Shown piece by piece: positions 57,001 through 64,000 of a stretch of 64,000 bases of DNA (positions within the stretch are counted from its first letter, which is position 1; every line of letters starts with the position of its first letter). Source of the DNA: Mesocentrotus franciscanus (lineage: Eukaryota; Echinodermata; Echinoidea; Camarodonta; Strongylocentrotidae); assembly GCA_037976565.1 (NCBI GenBank), contig CP137668.1:5476261-5540260 (forward strand), in the 5' to 3' direction. The notes below the pieces were generated by a model. It was not told where the DNA came from and made no database searches. It was given only the letters and a program-made list of their open reading frames with translations. Both the position numbers and the translations under genes were made by a program.

Positions 57001-60000
57001 AGACATGTCAGTGAATATTGGAGAAGATCCAATAAAGAGTGAGCGATTTAATTTATTTGTGAGCTTTCAAATAAAAAATCCTGGACTTAACTTGCATGCA
57101 ACATTGCATTTGTTTTGTAGTCTTTAATTAGTAGTAATTGAGAGGGACAATGTTTCTCCACTCTTAATATTTTTGTTCATCTCATTTCTAAATTATTGAC
57201 TTTGAAAAACTAATTTTCAGATCTCATGAGCTGCACAGAATTCAGTTATTATTTCTACATATGATATATTTTTCTACTACTCTCCATTCATCCTCTTAAG
57301 GGTTGTTTCAAACTGTCCATTATTATGATTTTTTTGTTTCAGTTGATTGAGACAAAAGAGAAGTATGAGGAGGTTTACACCATGTTCCAAGAAGCGCAGG
57401 AGACGGCGAAGAGATCTAACCGCAGTTCTATGTCCCATGGCGGTATCGGCTTCGGCACCTATCTTAACCCACTACCAGTCTTCCCTGCTGTAAGTTGCCC
57501 CTCTCTCATGTGCCCTTACCCTCTAGGGGTGTGCAAAACACCCCCCATCTCACTCTCAAAAAACGAAAAACAAAGAAGAAGGCATTCAAACCAAAAATGC
57601 ACAAGCTAGATATCAGAGAGATCTAATTACAATTGTATGTCTCATTGTGGTATCGGCACCTATCTAAACCCTAAACCTGTCTTTCCCACCCTCTCTGCCT
57701 AGCTTTAACATTAAGTAGGCCCGTATTGTTTAGGTACATGTATGCACCTCCCCCATCCGTCCAAAAAAAGTGACATTTCTATTGAAACACATTAGCTCTG
57801 TGGCTAAAGTATTGATGTTTGGATGGGGGCCCCAGGTGTGGAACTAGAGAAATATTCCAACAGGTTCTGAAATTTGGTTTTGGAGTGTTAAAGATCATGG
57901 AGTGCAATTGACTATGGACAGGCTTCCAGAAATGGTGAGTCTGTAGATCATTTTCAATGATTACATTAGGAGGAGGGGAGGGGGTTGTTCCAGAGTTTGG
58001 GAATGACTCTAAGTAAAAGAAAAGCCAACATATCTCAATAAACATTTTTTATGGGCTAATCTCTATAAAACATATTATGATGATTCTCAATGAGACATTA
58101 ACAAATTAGGTGCGGCTGGGTAATAAATTTAATGCCTGAGTTGGAGACATGCTATCATAAATGATCTTATCATGTTTGATTGTCAATATCATTTCATGGA
58201 CTATGTTTCAAAATAACTGATAATTTGCGATATGATTTGAGGTAGAATATTAACTTGATAGATTTCATGTAGAGATACAAAGATACTGTAAAAGTGTTTG
58301 CCTTGGATTTCACAAGAAATGTCAATATTTTGATGGTAGCGAATGATAATGGGAAATTTTTATGTTACACCAATATTGACAAGATAAAGATAACCCAGTT
58401 TTGGCATCAAAGTCAAATCCAACTCTTCAAAGTCAAATCCAACTCTTTTCTTAAATCTCATTGCCAATCAAAATAGGCAAATTTATTAAGATATTTGTAA
58501 ATGAGATTATTTGTTTCTGAAGAGCTTTTCCTTTAAAGCACCAGAGTGAAAAAGGTATTTTATAGAGTGCATTGAAATTGAAGGATCTGAAAATGGTTGG
58601 TATTGTTTTGATCTCTGCAATATGCTTTCAACGTTTCTACATGTGTAGCAGTTTCATTAAAAATGAAAACAAAAATTGAAGACTTTATAAGTCACTCATA
58701 ATAACCATTGATTTTTAGGTCATAGCGATAATTATCCTGAGGAGTGTGATGAAGCAAAGTCTTATCTTGAATTTCCAATCTACATGTACCTTTGATATTG
58801 ATGTAGTGGACGTGACTTTCTTTCTTAAACAGTAACACACTCATATTTTATCTCTAGTGTGTAGTCGTGTTCCCATAGGTTCCAACAGAATGTTTCATTT
58901 ATATATACTTTTACTGTACATGGTTCTTGCAGAATGATGCACAGTACTTGTAGGGTTGTGCATCACATTAGTGTAGTGCAAATAAGGTATTATGGCCATG
59001 GGAAGTTGCCTTTGTATCTATTTAAGCACACTTGAATATGGAGGGGATATACTTCAAAAAGGTGATGTGAAGTTATTCACCATGGCCTTGTCTGCATCAA
59101 CCAAAGTTGAAATTGATTAAACAGCTACACATGTATGTTGCTGAATTATTAAGTTTATGGAACATCATTTCAAACTTACTTCAAAAGTTGACTAATCTGG
59201 GAGATGGAAAAGTGTAAGGTAATAAGAAGACAATCTAAAACTGATCTTAGCCGATCAATGGGATTTAACATTGAAGTTGCGACTATTTCAACAAATCCAG
59301 ATTCGCAATCATAATACACTCCATGCAGTGTAAATCCACACTTTGCAATGCAGCATGATTTTGTTTCCATTTACACAAATATTTTCCAAGATTTTAGAAC
59401 ATAAAGATCAATGTAACCCTAGATTAAAATTCTGGGACTCTTTTGGAAAAAAGGAAGTATGTCACTATGTCCCCAGTGCTCATATTTTAATGATATGTAC
59501 TGTTGTCATTATGTCATCAAACATACTCAATAAAATAGTACAACACCATTCCTTTATAGCTTATCCCATGTAATAAAACCATTTTGTCAGCAGTCGCATC
59601 CGTGACTGTCGGTACATAATGAGGGGCTGTATCAGTCTGAAATTTACAGTCAGAAAAGGAAAGCAAGTAATGTTTGATATTGTAGAGGTGCCGTGGTCGA
59701 GTGGTTAAGTCGCCGGACTGTCGATCACAAGGTCCACGGTTCGAGACCTGCCGCGGCACTAATGTCCTTTGGCAAGACATTGATCTACATTTGCCACACT
59801 CAACCCAGGTGATGTAAATGGGTACCTGGCAGGAATTAATTCTTTGAAATGCTAGAGCGCCGTAATGGCAGCACAGCTAAAGCCAGGGGAATAATCTCCA
59901 AGTTTGGAAGCGCTTAGTGATTGTAGTAAGTGCTATATAAAAACTGAGTATTATTATTATATATTCATCTGTTTGGAGCCAGAAGGGTGTATACTTTTAC

Positions 60001-63000
60001 ACAGACTTAATGTCTTTCTGGCTCTGAACAAACAATATAATTGTCTCATGCACAGTTGTATGGTCATTCAATGTACATTTCAAGAAATACACATTTTAAA
60101 GTGTTGATTTTATTTTGACTACATCTTCTGAAACATTCTCATTGATAGCTTATATTTTCTCATATTATATCCTGGGTATTTATCTGTCTGTTCATTTCAA
60201 AACCAAAACCAAAACCAAAAAAAAAAAATAGAAAAGGAAAAAAAAAGAAAAAAGGAAAAGGATGTTCAAAGTCATGTTCTCACCTCACCCTTCCGCCAGG
60301 CACATACATGGCCCCATATTTTGCTCTTGAAGATAAAGCATGTTTCATTTTCTTCTCATATTACATCTATGTAAACACTCCAAAATGAAGTTGATTATGT
60401 CTAAACAAATATTGGACTTTTGCCAGGTACATAAAGATGTAATATCAACAAACAATGTCTAATAAAGTATTGATCACTTAACCAAGTGCCTCTCTCAACA
60501 GAGATTTATAAGAAAATGCTTTAAGGAAATCATGAGGAAAAGAGGAAGGAAACAACGGTATAATGATTATCTTTTTAGTATATGTCCTACAGAATTTCTC
60601 AATAGCAGAAATTATTAAATTTGATTTTTTTTTTCTTAAAGGGGAAATATCACCTAGACTTATTTTGCTCTTTATATTTTGGGGTTCCATTCCATAATAT
60701 TATATTCAAACAATCAGCTTCGACTATGAGATCAGTCATGGTATTGCAAATTTGAAAATCAAATTAACTCTCTAAACTAACAGAAAGCTACTTGCGGATA
60801 ACTCATTTGAGGCATCTGTACATGTACTTGTGCACTTGCCTGTGGAAGTTTACTCCAAGACACCTTCCATATGAGCCTTGATATGTAATCCTTTTATTCC
60901 TTATGCTCTGTCATCCTTAACCGAACACTTGGATGAATGTTTTTCATAGGTTTTGGGGGCTTCTTTAATATGTTCTAATCATATTATTTTTCTGTTTTAT
61001 AGTCACTTAAATGAGAATAACATATATTTGTCTATTTTCTATGACAGGATTCCTTAGCAGCTGAGCTGGTGGACTGTGTAGAGCAACGGTTAGAAAAAGA
61101 CCCACATCTCTCCAAGAAAGGCAAAAGGTGTGCACAGGATATATTCATGAATGAAGGAAACATCCATAACTCTTGAGAACATTTAGTACATAACAGACAT
61201 GGTTCTGTACGGTAGATTGCGCCATTTGTTTACAATAGCATGTATGAATTGGCTCATCACTTTTACTTTTTTTTCCATCTGAGATGTGCCCTTTTAGAAC
61301 AATGTAGGAAAAAAAGGAAACCAAATAAAATCTCCCCCTCCCCCAAATGAAATTTCAGGTTTAATAAGCAAAAAGAAAGACCTACAAGTGTTGCCAATTT
61401 TAGGATAATAAATGATCAAGTTAGCCCTTAAGAAATTCCTGTCCCAAATAAGTCATGCATATCTTATTAAGGTGCTTCATCTTGTACTTTATCTGAAGGA
61501 GAGTCAGTTATACAAACTTAGTGAGATTCTAATCTATTTTGTTTCTTTCCCATCTTCTGTTTCAGGGAATATAACAAGAATGTAATGAAGACAGTGAAGG
61601 TGGTCAACAAGAGAAGTCATAACAGTCCTGGCTCTGGTTATAGCAGTGATTTCTACAGCCGTCCAGTCTCTCCATCCAGCTCCGTCGTCTCTCTTGTAGG
61701 GTCACCCAGGAGTGAGATGTACGAAGGCGATAGCGAAAGTGTCAACAGCTCTCATGGGTAGGTAGAAAGAAGTATTGTGTTCAAGTACCTAATCCTTTTG
61801 TTGTAAGAGTCCAAAAATAACGCTATGTAGAATATGCAGAATATTGGTGTTTACTTAGTTTTTGGCTTTGATACAATATTAAGTCGATGTAGATATTCAT
61901 TTGTATCTTTTAGCTAAGTGTGTTTCTAATTTTTAAAAGCTTATGATAAGTGTGCTGTGTACTAGCATAGTGTGATATACTGCCTTCAATCTGATAACTT
62001 AGGCTGAGAAAACAAGACCAAGGTATATGATCTCACATTAGCTAGGTATTTTGGCTAAAGTGATACAACTTCAGCCAATTTACTAATAACTGAAGCCAAA
62101 TGCTAACTAAAATGTTGACTAACTTCATGTATTCAAATACCACCCTTGGTGCTTAGATAGTGCGACAGAGAAGAGTTGATAGTGGTGTAAAGAAGAGTTT
62201 AATAATTGTGGATTGTTTCCCCTCCCTCTCCCTACCCTAGAACCGGTCTGCAACCTCCAGTCTCCAGCATCCCAGGTTCCAACGACCTCGAGACCGCTCT
62301 AAGACGTCTCAAGCTTAGACGAGAGAATGAGACTGCCGAGCGGGACTACGCTGATCTCCACGTCAACTCTCCGACCTGTCCTAGTCCAGATAGTATGCTG
62401 TCGGGACTGTCCGGGATCTCCGGCATCTCAACGGTACCGATGGGAGGAGCAGGAGGAGGAGGAGGCCAGTCATTCAGGGCGTACATGCCAGAGAAACTGC
62501 AGATTGTCAAACCAATGGAAGGTGAGCACAATCACAATATTATTTTTGGTTTTGTTTCTGTTGTTGCTTTGACCTCAATGTGAACACAATTAGGAAACAT
62601 TTGACTGCATTAAGTCATGACAAAATATACACAACATACTTATGTTTTAGATACTTTTAGATGATTATTGTATTCCCTGACAGCTAAGAAAGCATATATA
62701 TGTTTGTAAGTAAGCAACCAGGGGAACAACGGCTTTAAGTCCTCTCTGAGGGTCTTGTTAATGAAAATTAATGCCTTACCAAAGGGCACAAGTGCATTGA
62801 TTTGGTTTCAAACCCAGGACCTTTCGGTTATGAAACCACTGCTCTACCACTGAGCTCTCGTAGTGTCTCATACTATCTTTCTCTGTATTTGTTGACTAGG
62901 TTCCATGGCCCTTCATCACTGGCAGCGTCTTGCCACCCCTCACATAGCCAGCATGTTAGACTCTAGGCCAGGTGTCGTCGTCAAGGACTTCAGGGAGATC

Positions 63001-63055
63001 GATACCAGGCGGGACAATTACTTGGATGAGATCGAGGATGACGGCTGCGTCCAAA
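22065..63055 (+). CDS. TRAK: Trafficking kinesin-binding protein (TRAK/Milton), partial at 3' end
   Basis: TRAK/Milton adaptors tie mitochondria, through Miro, to kinesin-1 and dynein-dynactin. Recognised elements in order: EVEIISLLEEQ (HAP1_N/Milton region), QMTKTYNDIDAVTKLLEE, the dynein LIC-binding CC1-box DLELAAKIGQSLL, a coiled coil (IDNLQKKIKNLEEENL, QQEEITYLLAQLVDLQ), the Spindly-like motif DSLAAEL, DLETALRRLKLRREN, and MPEKLQIVKPMEG followed by LHHWQRLATPH and DSRPGVVVKDF. Introns separate thirteen coding exons; all junctions agree in phase from the alternative start at 37756 to 63055 (537 codons so far). The last visible donor is at 63056, so the C-terminus lies outside. The vertebrate paralogues TRAK1 and TRAK2 are equally similar by eye. 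The 27.3-kb exon has frame breaks. Confidence 0.93.
22331..22697. repeat. (ATC)n compound microsatellite beside a TRAK splice donor
   Basis: Nearly 370 bases of ATC/CAT repeats with scattered variants begin 18 bases after the donor. The long frames of poly-Ile, poly-His and poly-Met over it are not genes. Confidence 0.95.
22855..22972 (-). mobile_element. tRNA-derived SINE fragment, minus orientation
   Basis: On the minus strand, GGTGCCATGGTCAAGCAGTT (A box-like) leads to TTGGGTTCAAGCC (B box-like), then ATTGGGAAGACATTAAT, matching the SINE body seen in the plus copies. Confidence 0.7.
24301..25212. mobile_element. Possible TIR element around a 46-bp minisatellite
   Basis: About 24445-24757 is six to seven tandem copies of a 46-bp unit starting CGGCAAGACTTCGTTGCCCT and ending AATAATTAT. 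Flanking it are segments rich in TTTAACCGT/ACGGTTAAA in inverted arrangement (24335-24410; 24830-24870), and outer ends CATTTACAC and GTGTAAATG. The outer limits are a guess; the tandem array itself is certain. Confidence 0.6.
25500..26030. other. Unassigned open frames, no gene called
   Basis: Two plus-strand frames (25570-25791, 25826-26023) are longer than their neighbours, and one has clustered cysteines (CTRGC, CVVCATC). No start context, splice pairing or family match was seen, so they are recorded without a function. Confidence 0.3.
26668..26735. repeat. (GGGA)/(AG)n microsatellite
   Basis: GAGGGAGGGAGG followed by about fifteen AG units and a G run. Confidence 0.95.
26930..27240. repeat. 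(TTA)n and (CTT)n simple-sequence region
   Basis: Degenerate TTATTATTA followed by CTTCTCCTT/CATTCTT pyrimidine-rich repeats, leading into the polypyrimidine tract of the next TRAK acceptor. Confidence 0.85.
27283..27511 (+). CDS. TRAK: TRAK long-form exon 2, frame broken twice
   Basis: After a CT-rich acceptor ending TTTTGCAG the frame reads LHNTSNIPEVEIISLLEEQI up to 27344, then the homologous reading continues one frame over as LYTLRADTTSQYSYEHDDWL (27347 on) and again one frame over as LVGSGQDMDEDDRYILSSE (27427 on), ending MMEETLKYF and donor A|GTAAGT. Each shift equals one missing base, near a CC and a GGGTT. The exon is 229 bases; 231 would keep phase between its neighbours. A long-read homopolymer error, a real allele or decay of this isoform are all possible. 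Confidence 0.85.
27655..27748 (+). repeat. SINE 3'-tail fragment with (ATT)n
   Basis: AAAGCGCATAGAGAA, GCGCTAAATAAATCG and a terminal ATTATTATTATTATT resemble the tails of the tRNA-headed SINEs elsewhere in the window. The head is missing. Confidence 0.5.
27771..29407. mobile_element. Inverted-repeat element (family B), interrupted by a LINE
   Basis: 27771-28153 and 29248-29407 together match the continuous copy at 55729-56093: AGGGACTTGGTAACATTGTT at the left, GAAAACCATAGATATCTTTG in the middle, and CAACAATGTTACCGAGTAAC at the right. The ends are imperfect inverted repeats. This copy keeps ~100 bases that the other lacks. Confidence 0.85.
28154..29243 (-). mobile_element. 5'-truncated non-LTR retrotransposon (RTE-like?)
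   Basis: The minus strand encodes part of a reverse transcriptase: GFVPGKGTREGIFNLRM, CFLDYKKAFDRVNHEK, GVRQGCMISPLLFNIY, the catalytic LRYADDSVILAESEEDL, and the downstream KFVYLGQTVTEDG. A C-terminal part (KLVYVGHVMRGGGL, GRQRITWFDDVKKW) follows in another frame, so it is frameshifted and dead. It starts mid-RT, so the endonuclease and first RT blocks are missing. The 3' tail is a short GATGATGAT run and CTTC flanks both sides (28150-28153, 29244-29247). The clade is a judgement from the C-terminal style. Confidence 0.9.
29628..29799. mobile_element. CAGTCAAACCTG-ended MITE, copy 1
   Basis: Ends CAGTCAAACCTGTCTATAGC and its inverse (…AGCAGGTTTGACT). Internal TTGTAGACAGGTGGTC motifs are repeated. 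A shorter copy lies at 55284-55371 with clean TA flanks. Confidence 0.85.
31714..31760. repeat. (TA)n microsatellite
   Basis: About 22 TA units broken by one G. Confidence 0.95.
32668..32881. repeat. 107-bp tandem duplication
   Basis: Units 32668-32774 and 32775-32881 start GTTTTACAAAAAACCACACT and differ at only a few bases. Recent duplication inside a TRAK intron. Confidence 0.95.
37635..37644 (+). promoter_or_regulatory. CArG box upstream of alternative TRAK start
   Basis: CCTTTTATGG is a perfect CC(A/T)6GG serum-response-factor consensus, 112 bases before the alternative ATG. Chance occurrence is possible in AT-rich DNA. Confidence 0.3.
37756..37828 (+). CDS. TRAK: TRAK alternative first exon (short isoform)
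   Basis: ATG AGT AGT TCG encodes MSSSDKVDQLEDPLAWIYDE then EDLR, ending AGAG|GTAAGG in phase 1. Joining it to the exon at 51246 gives R-A-LCGDRVVQMTKTY with no stop. It replaces the exons at 22.1 and 27.3 kb. Human TRAK1 has a comparable isoform whose short acidic N-terminus (MSLRDKGGEEE…) joins at the same place, LCAERVGQMTKTY. The exact transcription start is not visible. Only part of the N-terminal HAP1/Milton region is lost, and the coiled coil and CC1 box remain. Confidence 0.75.
39303..39579. mobile_element. MITE with ~80-bp near-perfect TIRs
   Basis: Left arm starts GGGGGTGTTTCACAAAGACT, continues through GGCAGGCCATTCATGCCACT, and is inverted at the right end with only a few mismatches over about 80 bases. 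The interior is about 115 bases. A foldback nonautonomous element. Confidence 0.95.
46149..46220. repeat. Short hairpin element, GAGCCAGAAG family, copy 1
   Basis: CTGTTTGGAGCCAGAAG opens and CTTCTAGCACAGATCAG closes; the centre has AACTCATCAGTTTAACACAG. Same family as the copies near 46.5, 46.9 and 60.0 kb. Confidence 0.75.
46478..46552. repeat. Short hairpin element, GAGCCAGAAG family, copy 2
   Basis: GTCTGTTTGAAGCCAGA is perfectly inverted at the right end (TCTGGCTTCAAACAGAC). Total 75 bases. The best-preserved member. Confidence 0.9.
46871..46949. repeat. Short hairpin element, GAGCCAGAAG family, copy 3
   Basis: GTTCAGAGCCAGAAGG, then GACTCTGTGTTAAACTG, then CCCTTCTGGCATCAAAC. The third copy within 800 bases. 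Confidence 0.75.
47836..47969. repeat. 35-bp tandem array, ~4 units
   Basis: Units beginning AAATTTTCCATGATGATGTG at 47836, 47871, 47906 and 47941 with small differences. Confidence 0.95.
48735..48979. mobile_element. hAT-like MITE (CAGGGGCRGATCCA ends)
   Basis: Ends CAGGGGCAGATCCA and TGGATCCGCCCCTG are inverted, flanked by AGTAC on both sides (48730-48734, 48980-48984). G-runs lie inside each end. The 245-bp interior is noncoding. Confidence 0.8.
51246..51322 (+). CDS. TRAK: TRAK common exon, QMTKTYNDIDAV
   Basis: Acceptor TTCTACTTTACAG, donor GAG|GTCAGT. Encodes LCGDRVVQMTKTYNDIDAVT then KLLEE, one of the most conserved TRAK blocks. Enters in phase 1, compatible with both upstream first-exon sets. 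Confidence 0.95.
51936..52052 (+). CDS. TRAK: TRAK exon with the CC1 box
   Basis: Encodes 39 residues from KEKDLELAAKIGQSLLQQNK to LTIVADQ. AAKIG matches the AAxxG CC1-box by which TRAK, BICD and related adaptors bind dynein light intermediate chain. Donor CAG|GTAAGA, phase 0 on both sides. Confidence 0.95.
53039..53136 (+). CDS. TRAK: TRAK coiled-coil exon
   Basis: Encodes NTQFRHDLKLKAELLNIYTN then DVEQSDSEDEAV, matching the family pattern of a coiled coil (RHEL…KDELL) followed by an acidic serine patch. Donor TATG|GTAAGA leaves phase 2. Confidence 0.9.
53605..53707 (+). pseudogene. Decayed partial copy of the next TRAK exon
   Basis: One frame reads KKGEARIHSRYINIDNRQEN, close to KGKASIQSKYINIDNLQKK of the real exon 236 bases downstream, then hits TAA. 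The upstream intron sequence (TAATGAGAA… CCCCAAAC) is duplicated too, at 53491 and 53707, so a tandem block of about 216-236 bases was copied. No donor exists and splicing here would give TGA at the join. Confidence 0.85.
53840..54024 (+). CDS. TRAK: TRAK coiled-coil exon IDNLQKKIKNLEEEN
   Basis: The acceptor at GATGAAG|G (phase 2) gives W-N-M-KGKASIQSKYINIDNLQ, then KKIKNLEEENLHLRIETCEL and IEEKEEELVRDCFRQL. Donor CTGG|GTAAGC. The heptad pattern fits the central TRAK coiled coil. The polypyrimidine tract is upstream of GGTGATGAAG, a slightly unusual acceptor. Confidence 0.92.
54380..54515. repeat. Degenerate telomere-like (GGGTTA) tract
   Basis: Loose repeats such as TAGGGTTAGGGCTAG, GGGTTAAGGGTTAGGAATAG and GGTTAGGGTTAAGG. 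It lies in a TRAK intron and is much less regular than the array at 8.8 kb. Confidence 0.7.
54870..55145 (+). mobile_element. tRNA-derived SINE, copy 3
   Basis: A box-like TGGTAAGGTGG, B box-like GGTTTGAATCC, then CCTTTGGCAAGACATCAATC, GTGTAAATGGGTACC, GCGCTATATAAGAA and an (ATT)n tail. Confidence 0.9.
55284..55371. mobile_element. CAGTCAAACCTG-ended MITE, copy 2
   Basis: An 88-bp element: CAGTCAAACCTGCTTTAGTG to CTATAGACAGGTTTGACTG, flanked by TA on each side as expected for Tc1/mariner/pogo-type insertion. Confidence 0.9.
55508..55638 (+). CDS. TRAK: TRAK coiled-coil exon QQEEITYLLAQLVDLQ
   Basis: Acceptor GTGTTCAG, donor AAG|GTGAGT. Encodes DARGTCEILTEELSKRFEEN then MRQQEEITYLLAQLVDLQQK, matching the human QQEEITHLLSQIVDLQKK block. 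Confidence 0.95.
55729..56093. mobile_element. Inverted-repeat element (family B), uninterrupted copy
   Basis: Starts TTAAAGGGACTTGGTAACAT and ends ATTTTACCAGTTCACTTTAA, imperfect inverted repeats of about 23 bases beginning with TTAA. The sequence CAGTGACGTCTTCAAAGAAA is the empty-site equivalent of the LINE insertion point in the copy at 27.8-29.4 kb. Confidence 0.85.
56569..56643 (+). CDS. TRAK: TRAK coiled-coil exon ENEEMSRHL
   Basis: Acceptor TTTCTTTCAG, donor GAT|GTAAGA. 25 codons: LSVENEEMSRHLTASKDAQQ DLVKD, matching the family pattern ENEELxxHLxAxKDAQ. Confidence 0.95.
57343..57489 (+). CDS. TRAK: TRAK exon LIETKEKYEE…FQEAQE
   Basis: Acceptor TTTGTTTCAG, donor GCT|GTAAGT. 49 residues: LIETKEKYEEVYTMFQEAQE, then a Ser/Gly linker ending YLNPLPVFPA. 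It corresponds to the end of the coiled coil before the Spindly-like motif. Confidence 0.93.
57615..57702 (+). pseudogene. Decayed partial copy of the preceding TRAK exon
   Basis: AGAGATCTAATTACAATTGT… TGTGGTATCGGCACCTATCT… CCTGTCTTTCCCACC parallels the real exon 3' half (AGAGATCTAACCGCAGTTCT… GGCGGTATCGGCTTCGGCAC…) with small gaps. It is about 200 bases downstream and lacks an intact frame. Confidence 0.8.
57703..59683. other. TRAK: TRAK intron, no exon recognised
   Basis: AT-rich intron with short open frames only. A 19-base direct duplication (AAGTCAAATCCAACTCTT) lies near 58410-58447. Confidence 0.5.
59684..59962 (+). mobile_element. tRNA-derived SINE, copy 4 (best preserved)
   Basis: GTGCCGTGGTCGAGTGGTTA… GGTTCGAGACC… GCGGCAC keeps A box, B box and a pairing acceptor stem. 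Body CCTTTGGCAAGACATTGATC, GATGTAAATGGGTACC, GTGCTATATAAA and (ATT)n end. Not a functional tRNA gene, since the body continues and no clean anticodon arm forms. Confidence 0.92.
59968..60034. repeat. Short hairpin element, GAGCCAGAAG family, copy 4
   Basis: CTGTTTGGAGCCAGAAGGG to CTTTCTGGCTCTGAACAAAC; adjacent to the SINE tail. Confidence 0.8.
61048..61127 (+). CDS. TRAK: TRAK exon with Spindly-like motif
   Basis: Acceptor TCTATGACAG, donor AAAAG|GTGTGC. Encodes DSLAAELVDCVEQRLEKDPH LSKKGK. SLAAEL aligns with SLAAEI of vertebrate TRAKs, the segment proposed to contact the dynactin pointed end. Confidence 0.92.
61566..61757 (+). CDS. TRAK: TRAK exon, serine-rich linker
   Basis: Acceptor TTCTGTTTCAG, donor CATGG|GTAGGT. 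Encodes EYNKNVMKTVKVVNKRSHNS, then a Ser/Pro-rich region (SRPVSPSSSVVSLVGSPRSE). The VKVVNKRS stretch matches the VRNINQVVKQRS region of human TRAK1. Confidence 0.88.
62241..62521 (+). CDS. TRAK: TRAK exon DLETALRRL…KLQIVKPMEG
   Basis: Acceptor CCTACCCTAG, donor GAAG|GTGAGC. Contains IPGSNDLETALRRLKLRREN, an SPDSMLSGLSGISGIS patch, a short Gly run and RAYMPEKLQIVKPME. The region overlaps the Miro-binding part of mammalian TRAK1. Confidence 0.95.
62700..62873 (-). mobile_element. tRNA-derived SINE, different head, minus orientation
   Basis: The minus strand has GAGCTCAGTGGTAGAGCAGT (A box), TTTCATAACC (CAT at the anticodon place) and CCTGGGTTTGAAACC (B box). This head differs from the other SINEs and looks tRNA-Met-like. 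Confidence 0.75.
62900..63055 (+). CDS. TRAK: TRAK exon LHHWQRLATPH…RPGVVVKDF
   Basis: Acceptor TTGACTAG, donor CAAA|GTAAGT. Encodes SMALHHWQRLATPHIASMLD SRPGVVVKDF and an acidic end (DEIEDDGCVQ). Last exon in the window; the gene continues to the right. Confidence 0.93.
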
Positions 63056-63184
63056 GTAAGTCCAGAAGAAGACTGGTAGATATTTCTAAGAATAGTTGTG
63101 CTTCCATCATCAGGATTCATGCATTCAAGAATGACGCATCTGTGAAAATCGTAAATTCTATAAAACAGATGATAATGATATTAA

Positions 63185-63232
63185 CAACAGCACCACCACC
63201 ACCACCAACAACAACAATAATAACAACAGCAA
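63185..63232. repeat. (CCA/ACA/ATA)n microsatellite
   Basis: Triplet run CACCACCACCACC then AACAACAACAATAATAAC just inside the last intron. Confidence 0.9.
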
Positions 63233-63249
63233 TCAATGGGATTTTCAAG

Positions 63250-63690
63250 AGTGCTGCTTAACTTAACCTGGGTTGAGAGCCTGGCCCTCCCCCCCCACAC
63301 TCCGGGGTCAAAGGGACTGCATTCGTGTTCCTAAAATCTCTGGTAAAGGGCTACTTTTCGCGTGACAAAGTCTGGCCCAAGAAAAGGGGGTGTATTTGAC
63401 TTTTCACCTGGAGATTTCTTTAAAAAGGGGGTGTTTTTTCTCTGTCTCTCTTTGGATTCCTGAGAAATTTTAAAAGGGGGTTATAAAATATCTTGAATAT
63501 CATAGATAGGTACATTGAATGGTGTTTTGGATTAACGGGGGTCTCCAAGGCAGGAAAAGCCCGCGAAAGGGCGGGGGGTTCAGAAAAGTTGGCAGTTCTG
63601 AGATAGGGGGTGCCTTTAAAGGGAGAGAACAAGCATACGCGTACCCTAAATAACACTGAGTGGGGGTGGGGTTGAGAGTAGCAATATATA
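63250..63690. repeat. AAAGGGGG-rich dispersed repeat
   Basis: Recurring AAAAGGGGGTGT/TTAAAAGGGGGTTA motifs, a GCCCGCGAAAGGGCGGGG core and GTGGGGGTGGGG end, unlike the flanking AT-rich intron. Boundaries uncertain; not coding. Confidence 0.5.
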
Positions 63691-64000
63691 GATCAATATC
63701 TTACCAAAAGATGATAGTGTAGACTGTAGCAGGTATGTGAACCCTGTACCATGTGGTTCATAGTAGGTTCACGGGTGACTTATTCATGGGAACACAACAC
63801 ATGGAGCTACACGTATGTCATGCCATATTTGAATATCTTTTCTATTGATATGCAATGTGTGAAATAGCAGAACTGGGTCCTGGCTTAATATAAAGAGTTG
63901 TGGTTGATCCAAATCAATCACAAGTCTTCCAATCAATTGGAAATAAGTTGCTATAAATATCATCTCTTTATAAGACAGAGGCCCTGATGTTTGAAATAAT

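Noticed and set aside
59684..59755. A tRNA gene at 59.7 kb
   Set aside because: The tRNA-like part is the head of a longer SINE with shared body and ATT tail.

Overview
This window is animal nuclear DNA. Coding sequence is sparse: short exons sit between long AT-rich introns, with consensus GT/AG splice sites and many short interspersed repeats. The organism is most likely a marine deuterostome invertebrate, probably an echinoderm such as a sea urchin. That is an inference from the protein matches, the many tRNA-headed SINEs and small inverted-repeat elements, and the frequent palindrome ACATGTACATGT. The sequence alone does not prove the species.

Two genes are supported. On the minus strand, about 3.1 to 8.08 kb, lies RPS26 (eS26, small ribosomal subunit). 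It has three clear coding exons and a probable first exon holding only the start codon behind a 5'TOP-like leader. Its C-terminus carries an unusual run of 20 glycines. On the plus strand, 22.1 to 63.06 kb, lies a TRAK/Milton gene, encoding the adaptor that links mitochondria (through Miro) to kinesin-1 and dynein. I read thirteen coding exons: twelve along the gene plus one alternative first exon at 37.76 kb that joins in phase to the common exon at 51.25 kb. The gene continues past the right edge. A promoter-like noncoding first exon for the long form may lie near 12.0 to 12.19 kb, divergent from RPS26.

The exon at 27.3 kb, which belongs only to the long form, has two apparent single-base losses that break its frame. 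The first coding exon at 22.1 kb has an in-frame TAG just after a good ATG. The short form starting at 37.76 kb reads through all twelve of its exons in this window without a break. Two introns of the same gene hold decayed partial copies of the neighbouring exon.

The rest is repeats. There is a 200-bp snapback element at the left edge, minisatellites at 0.5-1.5, 10.6, 24.4, 32.7 and 47.8 kb, and several inverted-repeat elements with TA duplications. One inverted-repeat pair encloses a telomere-like array at 8.74-8.88 kb. A 5'-truncated non-LTR retrotransposon (28.15-29.24 kb) is nested inside another repeat, whose uninterrupted copy lies at 55.7-56.1 kb. SINEs occur in both orientations. All coordinates were read by eye; no alignments or searches were run.
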